DNA of 64,000 nt, from positions 1 to 64,000 of the forward strand of contig JAFARZ010000303.1 of NCBI GenBank assembly GCA_019245115.1, in the 5' to 3' direction. The notes under the pieces are model-generated. The model had not been told where the DNA came from. It was given only the letters and a program-made list of their open reading frames with translations, and did not search any database. The number at the start of each line of letters is the position of its first letter. The first letter of the stretch is position 1. The stretch comes from Streptosporangiaceae bacterium. GTDB taxonomy: Bacteria; Actinomycetota; Actinomycetes; Streptosporangiales; Streptosporangiaceae. Positions 49,750 through 58,108 of this stretch are shown here, one piece after another. The position numbers were made by a program, and so were the translations under genes.

Positions 49750-49786
49750 GTCTTGTATCTGTAGCCTCGGCTGTCCGGGAGGAACG

Positions 49787-50824
49787 ATGTGGCGCGTCAT
49801 CGGGCTGATTCTCGCGGGACTGGGCGCCTTCCTCATCGTGATCGCCATCGTGCTGCCCACGTATATCGCCGGGCAGGTCATCAAGTTCCCGTTGAACGAG
49901 TTTGAGACGGCCACCCTGACCGCCACCAACGCCTCGTACTTCAGCGCGATCAAGCTGAAGCAGATCGACGGCGCGGACCTCCAGGCCACCTACACGATCC
50001 AGGGAAACGCGAAGGCCGGCAGTTCCAACATCGCCGTGTGGAACGAGTTCAGCTATGTGTTTGACACGACCAACAAGCTGCAAGTCGAGCCGATGTCGCG
50101 TACCTTCGCCTTCGACCGCAAGACCGCTGAGCTGGTCAACTGCTGCGGTGAGAGCATCAACGGGAATTCCTCGATCCGGCAGACCGGCATCATCGGCTAT
50201 GTCTTCCCGTTCAACACCCAGAAGAAGACGTACAGGGTCTTCGACACCACGCTGGATCAGCCCGAGCCGTTCGTGTTCTCCGGGACGGACACCGTACAGG
50301 GAATTCAGACCTATAAATACATCGAGAACATAACCCCGACGAAGATCGGCTTCTCCCAGCTGTCGTCGACCCAGCCCGAGTACTACTCGCTGCACCTCAC
50401 CTACTGGGTGGATCCGGAGACAGGCGCGCTGCTCAAGGTCGACGAGAGCCAGGACCAGTACCTGGTGAACGCCATCACCAGCGCCAGGACCGTGACGCTG
50501 TTCAAGGCCGACCTGGTCACCACGCCGGCCACCGTGAAGACCGTTGTCGGCCTGGACAACTCCGGGCGGGACAAGATCGCCCTGCTGCGGACCATCCTCC
50601 CGCTGATCCTCGGCATAGTCGGGGCGCTCGCGGTCGTCATCGGCTTCCTGCTGAGCCGTAAGCCGCGGGAACACGCTCAGGCCAGCATGGCGGTCGCCAG
50701 TTACCCGTCGCCCGAGGCTGCCACGGCGGAACAGCCCTCTGTCGCGACCACCATGATCCCCGGCATGGATGGCGAGCGGAAACCCGTTCCGACCGCCGAG
50801 GGTGATGCGCCGGAGCCCCTGTGA
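49787..50824 (+). CDS. LmcA-like DUF3068 membrane protein, copy 1
   Basis: The 345-residue protein has an N-terminal helix (VIGLILAGLGAFLIVIAIVLPTYIAGQVIKFPLN), a large outer beta-rich domain (about 40-265) and a C-terminal helix (LLRTILPLILGIVGALAVVIGFLL). A short cytoplasmic tail follows. This two-helix layout and FDRKTAELVNCCGE, YWVDPETGALLKVDE define DUF3068 (also called the PorA family). Mycobacterial and corynebacterial members (LmcA: MSMEG_0317, NCgl2760; Rv0227c in M. tuberculosis) are needed for lipomannan maturation. RBS GGGAGGAA is 3-9 nt upstream. The stop overlaps the next gene by 4 nt. Same-operon propellers follow. Confidence 0.87.
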   Translation: MWRVIGLILAGLGAFLIVIAIVLPTYIAGQVIKFPLNEFETATLTATNASYFSAIKLKQIDGADLQATYTIQGNAKAGSSNIAVWNEFSYVFDTTNKLQVEPMSRTFAFDRKTAELVNCCGESINGNSSIRQTGIIGYVFPFNTQKKTYRVFDTTLDQPEPFVFSGTDTVQGIQTYKYIENITPTKIGFSQLSSTQPEYYSLHLTYWVDPETGALLKVDESQDQYLVNAITSARTVTLFKADLVTTPATVKTVVGLDNSGRDKIALLRTILPLILGIVGALAVVIGFLLSRKPREHAQASMAVASYPSPEAATAEQPSVATTMIPGMDGERKPVPTAEGDAPEPL

Positions 50825-52011
50825 CGCCGCGTTCTGTCGCGATAGCGATCTGCGCCGCGGTATTGCTCGCGGCCTCCGTGTTGAATTTGCCCGGGCCTTC
50901 GGCTGCGGCGATCGCGGCCTGGGCGGACAATGCGCCGCCCAGCCAGGTCCTGTCGGACTACGAGAACCATTATGCGGCCAACCTGGTCCGCGACTGCGGA
51001 TACAGCCAGCCGCTGCCCGCCGATCCGTCCAGCAGCCTGTGGCTGTTCTGCGACACCGACGTCTACGGGTTCAACTCGCAGCAGCAGTGGCAGTGGGTGA
51101 ACACCATCAACGGCTCGACGGCGGCCGAGGGGCCGGCCACGGCCGGCGAGGTGCCCGCCGGCCTGAGCGAGATGCTCACGCCGGGCACCGGCGTCCCGGC
51201 CATGCCCAACAACGACGGCCCGGCCCAGTTCCTGCCGACGCCCAGCCTGGGCTGCGGTTCCGGCTATTATGCCGCGTCGTGGATCAGCGGCGTCACCCAG
51301 GACGCGGCCCGGTCTTCGGACGTGCTGATCAGCTTCGGCGACTTCTGCGTGCAGACCGGCGGCACCAACGTGATCGCGGAGGGCTTCGGGCTGGCCGAGT
51401 ACAACCCGGCCAGCAACACGCTGGACAGTGACCAGACCGTCTTCACCGGAGCGTCCACGCCGGCCCAGGAACTCCTGGGCGCGCCGGTCTTCTCCGGCGG
51501 CTACCTGTACCTGTTCGGGTCCTACTGCGCCGATACGGTCGATGCGACGTGCGTCTCCGCTAGCGGGAACGCCGTCTATCTCGCGCGCGTCAGTGCGAAC
51601 GCCGCGGCGTGGGGCAGCGCCGCCAGCTACCGGTGGTACGCGGGATCGACGTGGACGGCTACGGTCGGCTCGGCGACCTCTGTCGTCTCCGGCGCGACGC
51701 CGCTGGCGGTGAACGTCGCCAGCTTCGCCTCGGTCGGTCAGGGACTTGTGCTGATCGAGGAGACCAATCTCGTCGGCGGGTTCACCGTTTACGAGGCGTC
51801 CAGCCCCACGGGAACCTGGACGCAGAAGACATCGGGCACCGTTCCGTGCACCACCGAAGGCAACAGCTTCTGCCGGGCGATCATCGGACATCCCGAGCTG
51901 AGCACCACCAGCCAGCTGCTGATTTCCTTCTACAACCCGGCCGCCGCCCCGTATTACTACCCGGCCGCGGGACCCGAGGGTCACGTCATGGTCGCCGCTT
52001 TCCCCTGGTGA
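50821..52011 (+). CDS. Exported beta-propeller protein 1 (DUF4185/DUF5005-like)
   Basis: The 396-residue protein has an N-terminal signal or anchor (AIAICAAVLLAASVLNLPGPSAAAIAAWA) and a beta-propeller-like body. Recognisable parts are SSSLWLFCDTDVYGF (blade 1 Asp), DVLISFGDFC, LGAPVFSGGYLYLFGSYC and AVYLARVSANAAAWG. The W(L/F)F-x-DT motif and the later Y(L)ARV-A motif recur in the two following proteins. This pattern is like DUF4185/DUF5005, and DUF4185 includes the GH183 endo-D-arabinanases of mycobacteria. It is the most divergent of the three (blade 1 reads FCDTD) and may not be catalytic. Starts and stops overlap on both sides. Confidence 0.7.
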   Translation: MTPRSVAIAICAAVLLAASVLNLPGPSAAAIAAWADNAPPSQVLSDYENHYAANLVRDCGYSQPLPADPSSSLWLFCDTDVYGFNSQQQWQWVNTINGSTAAEGPATAGEVPAGLSEMLTPGTGVPAMPNNDGPAQFLPTPSLGCGSGYYAASWISGVTQDAARSSDVLISFGDFCVQTGGTNVIAEGFGLAEYNPASNTLDSDQTVFTGASTPAQELLGAPVFSGGYLYLFGSYCADTVDATCVSASGNAVYLARVSANAAAWGSAASYRWYAGSTWTATVGSATSVVSGATPLAVNVASFASVGQGLVLIEETNLVGGFTVYEASSPTGTWTQKTSGTVPCTTEGNSFCRAIIGHPELSTTSQLLISFYNPAAAPYYYPAAGPEGHVMVAAFPW

Positions 52012-53318
52012 TGGTGAGCGCGAAGAAACGCTGGCTCATCGGCTCAGCCTTCGCCGCGGCGGCGGTGCTGGCTCTGGTCATCGCAATCGCGCTTCCGGCC
52101 GGCCCGCCGGGTCCGCCGTCCGGCGGCTTCGCCGGGACGGCCACGGTGCACCAGGACATGGCGTGGGATCAGCTGTTCCAGGGCTATGGCAACCTGTCGG
52201 GGCAATGGAGTGGCGGTGACGGCGCGCAGTCGCTGCCGCTGCCCGACGGCAGCACGATGTGGTTCTTCGCCGACACCTATCTCGGCGCCACCGATCCGGG
52301 TGGCGCCCGGTCGCCGCTGACCACCGGCGTGGCCCACAACAGCGCCGTGCTTTATCGCGGCGGGCACCTCGGCCCCACGTACGCGCAGCCGCCCGGTCTC
52401 GGCGGATACAACAGCGCGGGGGACTACTCCTGGGTCGCGCCGCCGCCGTCGTACCCGGCGACCAGTTATGAGCTGATCAACGGCGACCAGATCATCGACG
52501 GGGGAGCGGTCTACAAGTTCTACCAGCTCGCGGACCGGAACATCCGCCCCGGCGGGTTTCCGTACAAGCTGGTCGGCACGGTTGTCGAAGCCTTCTCCCT
52601 CGACTCCGCCACCGACACGCTCACCCCGTCCGGGGGAACCCCGATCGGGATCCAGGACACCGCCGCGAGCGACCCGGTCATCTGGGGCGCGGCGACGCTG
52701 GTCTCGGGCGGCTACATCTACATCTACGGCGTGCGGCCTTACCACGACAGCCGTGCTCCCTATCCGCTCTACCTCGCACGGGTGCCCGTGGGCGGGCTCG
52801 CGGCCGGTGAGCCCTGGCAGTACTACCACGGCGCGCCGGGCTGCTCGCCGTCGTCGACGACGTGGACCAGCGATCCGGCCTCGGCGTCAGCGCTGCGGAC
52901 CGGAGTGTCGGCCGGGTTCAGCGTCACCGACGTGAACGGCACGTATGTGCTGCTGACCAGCGACAATTTCGACGCCCACGCAGCGGACGATGCCGTTGCC
53001 TATTACGCCGGCTGCCCGGCCGGATTCGCCCCGGACAGCCCGCGGTATCGCGTGTTCCAGCCCCGGCTGCCGTCCGGCTACCTCACCTATGAGTACCGGA
53101 TCGTCCCCCAGTTCAGCAGCGGCAGCGATGTGCTGGTGAGTTACAGCACCAACACCACCCGCCCGAACGAGAACTTCTACAACGCGACGATCTACCGCCC
53201 CCGTTTCCTCGACGTCAAGCTCCCCGCCATCCCCGGCCCCTCAGGCCCCATCACCGACCCGATCCCTTCTGTCCCCTTATCTCCCATATCGCGCTACTCC
53301 CAAGTAATAACCCGATAG
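52011..53318 (+). CDS. Exported beta-propeller protein 2 (DUF4185/DUF5005-like)
   Basis: A 435-residue protein with an N-terminal signal-anchor (KRWLIGSAFAAAAVLALVIAIALPAG). The extracellular propeller shows STMWFFADTYLGATDPGGARSPL, GVAHNSAVLYRGG, a later YLYIYG-like GYIYIYGVRPY, LYLARVPVGGL and NGTYVLLTSDN. The Asp of the first FxDTYLG and the HN pair resemble catalytic and ligand positions in five-bladed glycosidase propellers, so a glycan-cleaving role is possible (D-arabinan is the obvious candidate next to aftD). ATG 52011 shares its A with the previous stop, so the genes are coupled. Not experimentally assignable from sequence alone. Confidence 0.72.
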   Translation: MVSAKKRWLIGSAFAAAAVLALVIAIALPAGPPGPPSGGFAGTATVHQDMAWDQLFQGYGNLSGQWSGGDGAQSLPLPDGSTMWFFADTYLGATDPGGARSPLTTGVAHNSAVLYRGGHLGPTYAQPPGLGGYNSAGDYSWVAPPPSYPATSYELINGDQIIDGGAVYKFYQLADRNIRPGGFPYKLVGTVVEAFSLDSATDTLTPSGGTPIGIQDTAASDPVIWGAATLVSGGYIYIYGVRPYHDSRAPYPLYLARVPVGGLAAGEPWQYYHGAPGCSPSSTTWTSDPASASALRTGVSAGFSVTDVNGTYVLLTSDNFDAHAADDAVAYYAGCPAGFAPDSPRYRVFQPRLPSGYLTYEYRIVPQFSSGSDVLVSYSTNTTRPNENFYNATIYRPRFLDVKLPAIPGPSGPITDPIPSVPLSPISRYSQVITR

Positions 53319-53351
53319 AGTGGGAGGCGATCTCATCGACGGGAGGGGTGG

Positions 53352-55133
53352 GTGACCCGCACCACGGAAGCCGGCCCGAAGCACGCCGCGGGTCGGCGGC
53401 AATCCGCGGCGGATCCCGCCGATGCGTCTCCCGCCCGCCGGATCGCCGGGTCCGCCCGCCGGATAGAGGCGCTCGGCCTGCTGATCGGCCTGCTGGCCGG
53501 GCTCGGCGCCACACTTGCCTATTTCGGGTTCCGGGGCTCCGCCCCAGCGCCCAGCCCCGCCGCGGCGAGCACCAATCCGCCCGTGGTCGTGCGGGGTTCC
53601 GCCAGCGGTGCCCCCGATCCCGCCGCGCTGGACAAGGAGTGGCTCGACTACTCGAATCGGTCGACCTGTGCCGACTGGGCCGGCGGTGACGGGGTCTCCG
53701 CCTACCGGCTGAACTCCTCGCAGCTGGCCTGGTTCTTCTCGGACACCTACCTCGGCCCGGCCGGGCCCACCACCGGCTTCTCGCGCATCAGCGGCTTCGT
53801 GCACAACTCGGTGGTCGTGCAGACCTCCGCCAGCCAGGGCAGCACGTTCGTCACCATGACCGGCGGAGGCGCCTGCGCGGGCCCCGGCCAGCCATCGGGA
53901 CCGGTGACCTCCTCGGTGGTGGGAGCGCCCATGGCCCCCGGCTCCACGGACGACCGGTACTGGGACGCGGACGGCATCGAGATCGGCGGGACGATCATCA
54001 AGTTCTACAACCGGTTCCTGCCCGGCACCGTCCCGTTCATCCCGACCGGAACGGTGATCGCCACCTTCCCGGCCAGCCAGCTGAGCTCGGCCGGTCACGG
54101 CTCGGCGTACGGGGCCGTCGCGCGTCCGGACGTGATCCCGCTTCCCTCCTACACGCCCGCCGGCGGTTCGCCGGTCCTGTGGGGCGCGGCGCTGCTGCGG
54201 GCCGGGAACACGATCTACGTCTACGGCACGGAGACCTCGAACACGTCGGGCGCGGACCGGCTGCTCTACCTGGCTCGGGTCAGCGCCTCGAAGCTGACTC
54301 AGTTCTCCGCGTGGCAGTTCTACGCGGGCGAAGGCGAGTGGGCCGGGGGGCAGCAGGACGCTCAGCCGGTCCAGCCGCCGGCCAGCCCGCTGGGCGTGTC
54401 ATCGGGCTTCAGCGTGGTGGCCGCCGGGCAGCGCTACTGGCTGATCCAGGCCGATCCGGTGGTTGGCAGCCAGGACATCGACGCCTATCCGGCCGCCACG
54501 CCGTGGGGCCCGTTCGACCCGGCCGGGCAGATCGTGCTGTACCACAGCACCGGCATCGGTCTGGATCCCGCCCACGATTACCGCATCATGTACGAGGCGC
54601 GCGCCGAGCCCGCGCTGTCCACCGGCCACAACCTGGTGATCAGCTACAACGTCAATTCTGAGGCGGTGACCACCGGCTGCGTCCCGATGTCGGCCTACAC
54701 CAACACGGTGACCCAGCCCAGGTTCATCAGCGTTCCGATCGCCGCGTTCGAGCAGGGTGCCAACCTGTCCGCGTTCCATGTGACGGACGGGCCGTCGGAC
54801 TACCCGAGCATCGTGCCGCGTGATCCCTCGCAATGGTTCGACGCGTGGACCTACTCCAGTGGCTGCCCGCCGGTGCCCGGCATGACCAACGTGAGCGCCC
54901 GCGCCCGGCCCGGCGGGGTCACGCTGACCTGGCCCGACGCGGGACTCGGCATCCGTTACCAGGTCTACCTGTTCAAGCCGCAAGCGGACGGCTTCACGCC
55001 GGTGACCACCGCGTATTCCGACAGCGCCACGATCACCGGCCTGCGGTCCGGCGTCTATCTGGCCCGGGTGGTACCGGCCAATTTCAAGCAGACCACCGGC
55101 CAGGGCCTCCAGGTGAGCTTCACCGTCCCCTGA
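53352..55133 (+). CDS. Exported beta-propeller protein 3 with Fn3-like tail
   Basis: The 593-residue protein has a basic cytoplasmic N-terminus (about 1-40, several Arg/Lys), one transmembrane helix (EALGLLIGLLAGLGATLAYFGF), a Pro/Ala-rich linker and the same propeller type (LAWFFSDTYLGPAGPTT; GFVHNSVVVQ; GNTIYVYG; LLYLARVSA; QRYWLIQAD). From about residue 505 a fibronectin-type-III-like module follows (MTNVSARARPGGVTLTWPDAG...YQVYLF). The start is GTG with GGGAGGGG upstream, 33 nt after the previous gene. Attachment by an N-terminal helix with the propeller outside suits a wall-remodelling enzyme or glycan-binding protein. Confidence 0.72.
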   Translation: MTRTTEAGPKHAAGRRQSAADPADASPARRIAGSARRIEALGLLIGLLAGLGATLAYFGFRGSAPAPSPAAASTNPPVVVRGSASGAPDPAALDKEWLDYSNRSTCADWAGGDGVSAYRLNSSQLAWFFSDTYLGPAGPTTGFSRISGFVHNSVVVQTSASQGSTFVTMTGGGACAGPGQPSGPVTSSVVGAPMAPGSTDDRYWDADGIEIGGTIIKFYNRFLPGTVPFIPTGTVIATFPASQLSSAGHGSAYGAVARPDVIPLPSYTPAGGSPVLWGAALLRAGNTIYVYGTETSNTSGADRLLYLARVSASKLTQFSAWQFYAGEGEWAGGQQDAQPVQPPASPLGVSSGFSVVAAGQRYWLIQADPVVGSQDIDAYPAATPWGPFDPAGQIVLYHSTGIGLDPAHDYRIMYEARAEPALSTGHNLVISYNVNSEAVTTGCVPMSAYTNTVTQPRFISVPIAAFEQGANLSAFHVTDGPSDYPSIVPRDPSQWFDAWTYSSGCPPVPGMTNVSARARPGGVTLTWPDAGLGIRYQVYLFKPQADGFTPVTTAYSDSATITGLRSGVYLARVVPANFKQTTGQGLQVSFTVP

Positions 55134-55163
55134 CCCGCCCGGCTGACCGCGTCACGCAGACGG

Positions 55164-55177
55164 CCCAACTCGTTACA
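55164..55177. promoter_or_regulatory. KstR-like site 8 before LmcA-like copy 2
   Basis: CCCAACTCGTTACA matches seven of eight fixed positions (first T is C). The next bases GTTACAGTTCTGTGTCTG align with GTTACAGTCTTGTATCTG after site 5, showing that the promoter was duplicated along with the gene. Confidence 0.6.
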
Positions 55178-55267
55178 GTTCTGTGTCTGGATCAGAACAG
55201 GATTTAGTGGAAGAGTGGCTAGATACTACTGATTGGTAACTTAGGCGGTCCGCCAGGAGGAACGACG

Positions 55268-56398
55268 ATGCGCCGCGACATCGGGATGATACTCGCAGGG
55301 CTGGGGATGTTTCTGATCGTGATCGCGGTGGTCCTGCCCACCTACATCGCCGGGCAAGTTATCAAGTTCCCGCTGAACTACTACTACAAGGCGATCCTGA
55401 ACAGCCCGAACACGACGTACTTCAGCGCGACCAAGGTGAAGGAGGTCACCGGCGCCCCCGTGCAGGCCATCTACACGCTCAAGGGCGACCCCAGCAAGGG
55501 CAACTCTTCGACCGCCGTGTGGAACCTGTTCACCTACATCTATGACACGAGCATCGCGCCTGGTCCGGCGCAGGAGATCCAGATCCAGAACCGTACGTTC
55601 GCGTTCGACCGGAAGACCGGCGAACTGCAGAACTGCTGCGGGCACATGCTGGATAACAAGGTCTACAACGAGTCCGGAGTTGTCGGGTACGTGTTCCCGA
55701 TGGGCACCAAACAGCAGACCTACCAGGTCTACGACACGACCCTGCTGCGGCCGGTGCCGTTCACCTACGCCGGAACCGACACCGTCGATGGCGTGCTGAC
55801 CTACAAGTTCAACGAGAACGTCGCGCCGACCAAGATCGGGTTCTCCCCGCTGTCCGCGACCGAGCCGGAGTTCTACGCGATCAACCTGACCTACTGGGTC
55901 GATCCCGACACCGGCGCGCTGCTCAAGGTCGACGAGCACCAGCAGCAGTTCCTCGAGAACGCCATCACCAGCCAGCGGACCACGACGCTGTTCGACGGGA
56001 CGTTCACGCCGACGGCCGCCAGCGTGGCGGCGATCGTCGCGATCGACAACAGCGGCCGGCTCAAGATAACGCTGCTCGAGACCATCATCCCGATAGTCGC
56101 GGGCGTCCTCGGTGCCGTGCTGCTGGTGTGGGGTGTCCTGCTCGCCCGCAAGCGGCGGCGCGACTTCACCGCCTCCGGCTTCGACGCGATGACCCGCGAA
56201 CTGTCCGCCGCCCCGCCGCCGGACGACGACCCCTCCGCCAGCCAGGTAAGCGGCGGGAAGCACGCGGTCCGATCGGCGGACTCCGGCGGCAGAGCCGGCG
56301 TCGTTCCCGGCCTGGACGGCAACCGGACGGCGGCCGAACGCGGCGTCGAGGGGGAGAACCCTGAGGCGGCCGGCGGTCCCGGTCCCGCGGCACGGTAA
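55268..56398 (+). CDS. LmcA-like DUF3068 membrane protein, copy 2
   Basis: The 376-residue paralogue of the protein at 49787 has the same two-helix frame (GMILAGLGMFLIVIAVVLPTYIAGQVIKFPLN; ETIIPIVAGVLGAVLLVWGVLLARKRR). Shared landmarks include FDRKTGELQNCCGH and YWVDPDTGALLKVDE. It has a longer charged cytoplasmic tail (about 80 residues, rich in Asp, Pro, Gly) ending near VVPGLDGNRTAAERG. Both copies end with a PGxDG segment. RBS AGGAGGAA is 6 nt upstream. It lies 16 nt before a methyltransferase gene and is the last DUF3068 gene of the block. Confidence 0.87.
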   Translation: MRRDIGMILAGLGMFLIVIAVVLPTYIAGQVIKFPLNYYYKAILNSPNTTYFSATKVKEVTGAPVQAIYTLKGDPSKGNSSTAVWNLFTYIYDTSIAPGPAQEIQIQNRTFAFDRKTGELQNCCGHMLDNKVYNESGVVGYVFPMGTKQQTYQVYDTTLLRPVPFTYAGTDTVDGVLTYKFNENVAPTKIGFSPLSATEPEFYAINLTYWVDPDTGALLKVDEHQQQFLENAITSQRTTTLFDGTFTPTAASVAAIVAIDNSGRLKITLLETIIPIVAGVLGAVLLVWGVLLARKRRRDFTASGFDAMTRELSAAPPPDDDPSASQVSGGKHAVRSADSGGRAGVVPGLDGNRTAAERGVEGENPEAAGGPGPAAR

Positions 56399-56414
56399 CA
56401 CCCGGACATCAACG

Positions 56415-57161
56415 ATGCCACTCCGTCGCGATCTCGAGGACATCGGCCATGCGTGGGGCACGCTTGCCGACACCGACCCGTTGTGGGCGATCTGCGTGGA
56501 CCCGGCTCACCGGCATGGGCGCTGGGATCCGCAGGCGTTCTATGCCAGTGGTGAGGTGGAGGTGGCGCAGGCGCTGTCCCGCGCCGAAGGGCTTGGCATG
56601 GCGGTCAGTGGCAGGCGAGCGCTGGACTTCGGCTGCGGCGCCGGACGCCTGACCCGGCCGCTCGCCGCGCGGTTCGAGACGGCGGTAGGCGTGGACATCG
56701 CCCAGGAAATGCTGGACCTGGCCGCGCGGGACAACCCGGTCGCCAGCCGGTGCGAGTTCGTGCGCAACACCGAGCCCGATCTCCGGGTATTCGCGGACGG
56801 CGAGTTCGACCTGATCTACAGCAGCTTCGTGCTGCAGCACCTGTCGCCTCGCCTGATCGCTGTCTACCTGGCCGAATTCGCCCGGGTGCTGCGACCGGGC
56901 GGGTCGCTGATCGTCGACCTGCCGACCCGCGCGCGGTGGAACGTCAAGGGCATGGGTTACCGGCTGCTGCCCCCGCCCGCACTGGGTTTCGTGCAGCGGC
57001 GGCTGCTCGGCTACCCCGCCCCGATGCGCATGCACGGCATGACCGAGCGCCGGACCCGGGACTGGCTGTCGGCCCACGACGTCGACGTCCTCGCCGTCGA
57101 ACCCGAGTCACGCCATCCCGGCTGGCACATGCTCCGCTACTTCGCCCGCCACCGCCCCTAA
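56415..57161 (+). CDS. Class I SAM methyltransferase
   Basis: The 248-residue protein has motif I ALDFGCGAGRLTRPLA, motif II VGVDIAQEMLDLA and FDLIYSSFVLQHLSPRL. The post-motif ARVLRPGGSLIVDLPT completes a Methyltransf_11/25 pattern. The N-terminus (ALEDIGHAWGTLADTDPLWAI-like) is typical of glycan or sugar O-methyltransferases next to glycosyltransferases. It ends the envelope operon. Acceptor unknown. Confidence 0.85.
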   Translation: MPLRRDLEDIGHAWGTLADTDPLWAICVDPAHRHGRWDPQAFYASGEVEVAQALSRAEGLGMAVSGRRALDFGCGAGRLTRPLAARFETAVGVDIAQEMLDLAARDNPVASRCEFVRNTEPDLRVFADGEFDLIYSSFVLQHLSPRLIAVYLAEFARVLRPGGSLIVDLPTRARWNVKGMGYRLLPPPALGFVQRRLLGYPAPMRMHGMTERRTRDWLSAHDVDVLAVEPESRHPGWHMLRYFARHRP

Positions 57162-57316
57162 CCCCCACCCCCGTCCGTTTCCCTCAACCCCGCCCCGACG
57201 GTCGCTCCCCGATGCCCTGGGGCATTCGGCCCTTTCTCACGCGGCTCGGAGCCCAGCGCCCCACCAGGGGAACTTGCACATATCATCACATAGCGGGCGA
57301 CTGGATCAGTCATATT

Positions 57317-57402
57317 GTGGAAGGTTGGAGCCTGCCGGAAGAAAAGGCCCCGAAAACCGGCGCCCTATCCTCCGCGAAGCCCTTTTCTTCCACGTCGTCC
57401 AC
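57317..57402 (-). repeat. R1 structured repeat, copy D
   Basis: GGAAGAAAAGG (57337-57347) again pairs exactly with CCTTTTCTTCC (57381-57391), and TATCCTCC (57366-57373) provides the alternative partner. The 3' half is identical to copy A through CGTCGTCCACCGC, so A and D are the closest pair. Confidence 0.78.
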
Positions 57403-57607
57403 CGCGACCGCCGCCCACGTAACAGTCATATCCGTGCAAAACCAGCGGCCGGACGCGACGCCGAGAACTCTGTTAACTTGGAACGCTCCCATTCGGTGAT
57501 CGTCCGCGATAATTCCTAGAGTGCCAGTCAAATAATCCCGAGTATCATCGCGGCCGGAAGTCCGCGCGGCGGGCCGCGCCGATTACTGCGGTAATTCGGG
57601 GTTCTGC

Positions 57608-57655
57608 GGTGACTTTGGTGGACTATGGTGCACCAAAGTCACCACGAGGCCCGGA
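57608..57655. repeat. R2 hairpin repeat, copy D
   Basis: GGTGACTTTGGTG (57608-57620) and CACCAAAGTCACC (57631-57643) are perfect 13-bp inverted arms around GACTATGGTG, followed by the shared tail ACGAGGCCCGGATC. It lies about 205 bp beyond R1-D on the same side as in copy C. Confidence 0.75.
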
Positions 57656-57826
57656 TCAACCACGAAATCGCCCTAGCGAATCCGGCGAAAAGGACAGAAG
57701 CTGCACGTCCAGCTCACTACTTGACCGGCGCTCCAGCCACGAATGCGCCGACAAAGTACCTGTCATGAAATGTCGGACATGGGCTTGGGTGGCGGGGTGC
57801 GGGGGTTGAGGGAGCGGGGAGAGGGT

Positions 57827-57885
57827 CGGTGGAGGGCGGGCCGGTGGAGGGCGGCCGGTGGAGGGCGGCCGGTGGAGGGCGGCCG
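57827..57885. repeat. 14-15-bp GC-rich tandem repeat
   Basis: Four head-to-tail copies of CGGTGGAGGGCGGC. The G-rich strand could form G-rich secondary structure, and repeats of this size commonly vary by slippage. No gene spans it. Confidence 0.85.
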
Positions 57886-57995
57886 GGGAAGGGGTCGTAG
57901 CAAAGGGTAGGGGCGGTAGCAAGGGTTGGGGGAGTGGGCAGTAGGAGGGGTGAGCGTAGGGGGCGTTGGGCGGCGAATTTCCTGACGGTTAAAAC

Positions 57996-58009
57996 TAGAA
58001 CACGTTACA
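57996..58009. promoter_or_regulatory. KstR-type operator 6
   Basis: TAGAACACGTTACA is a full match, 100 nt upstream of the type II cholesterol-oxidase-like gene. The central AC on this strand equals GT of the other sites read on the opposite strand. Confidence 0.83.
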
Positions 58010-58108
58010 GTTTCGTGTTATGGTCTGTCCAACCAAGCAAGCGCCCGCTTGGTTGGCGGACCGGGCCCGGAACCTGGGGCGGATCGGGCCCTGTAGCTGG
58101 GAGTACCG

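Larger units (their letters stand above)
57162..58108. other. 947-bp intergenic region with R1-D, R2-D and a tandem repeat
   Basis: No gene was recognised. It contains R1-D (57317-57402), R2-D (57608-57655), the inverted CCGACATTTCATGAC motif (57762-57776), four GTGGAGGGCGGCCG units (57827-57885) and KstR-type operator 6 (57996-58009). The long forward frame that crosses its end belongs to no known protein and is antisense/out of frame to the oxidase gene that follows. Confidence 0.65.
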
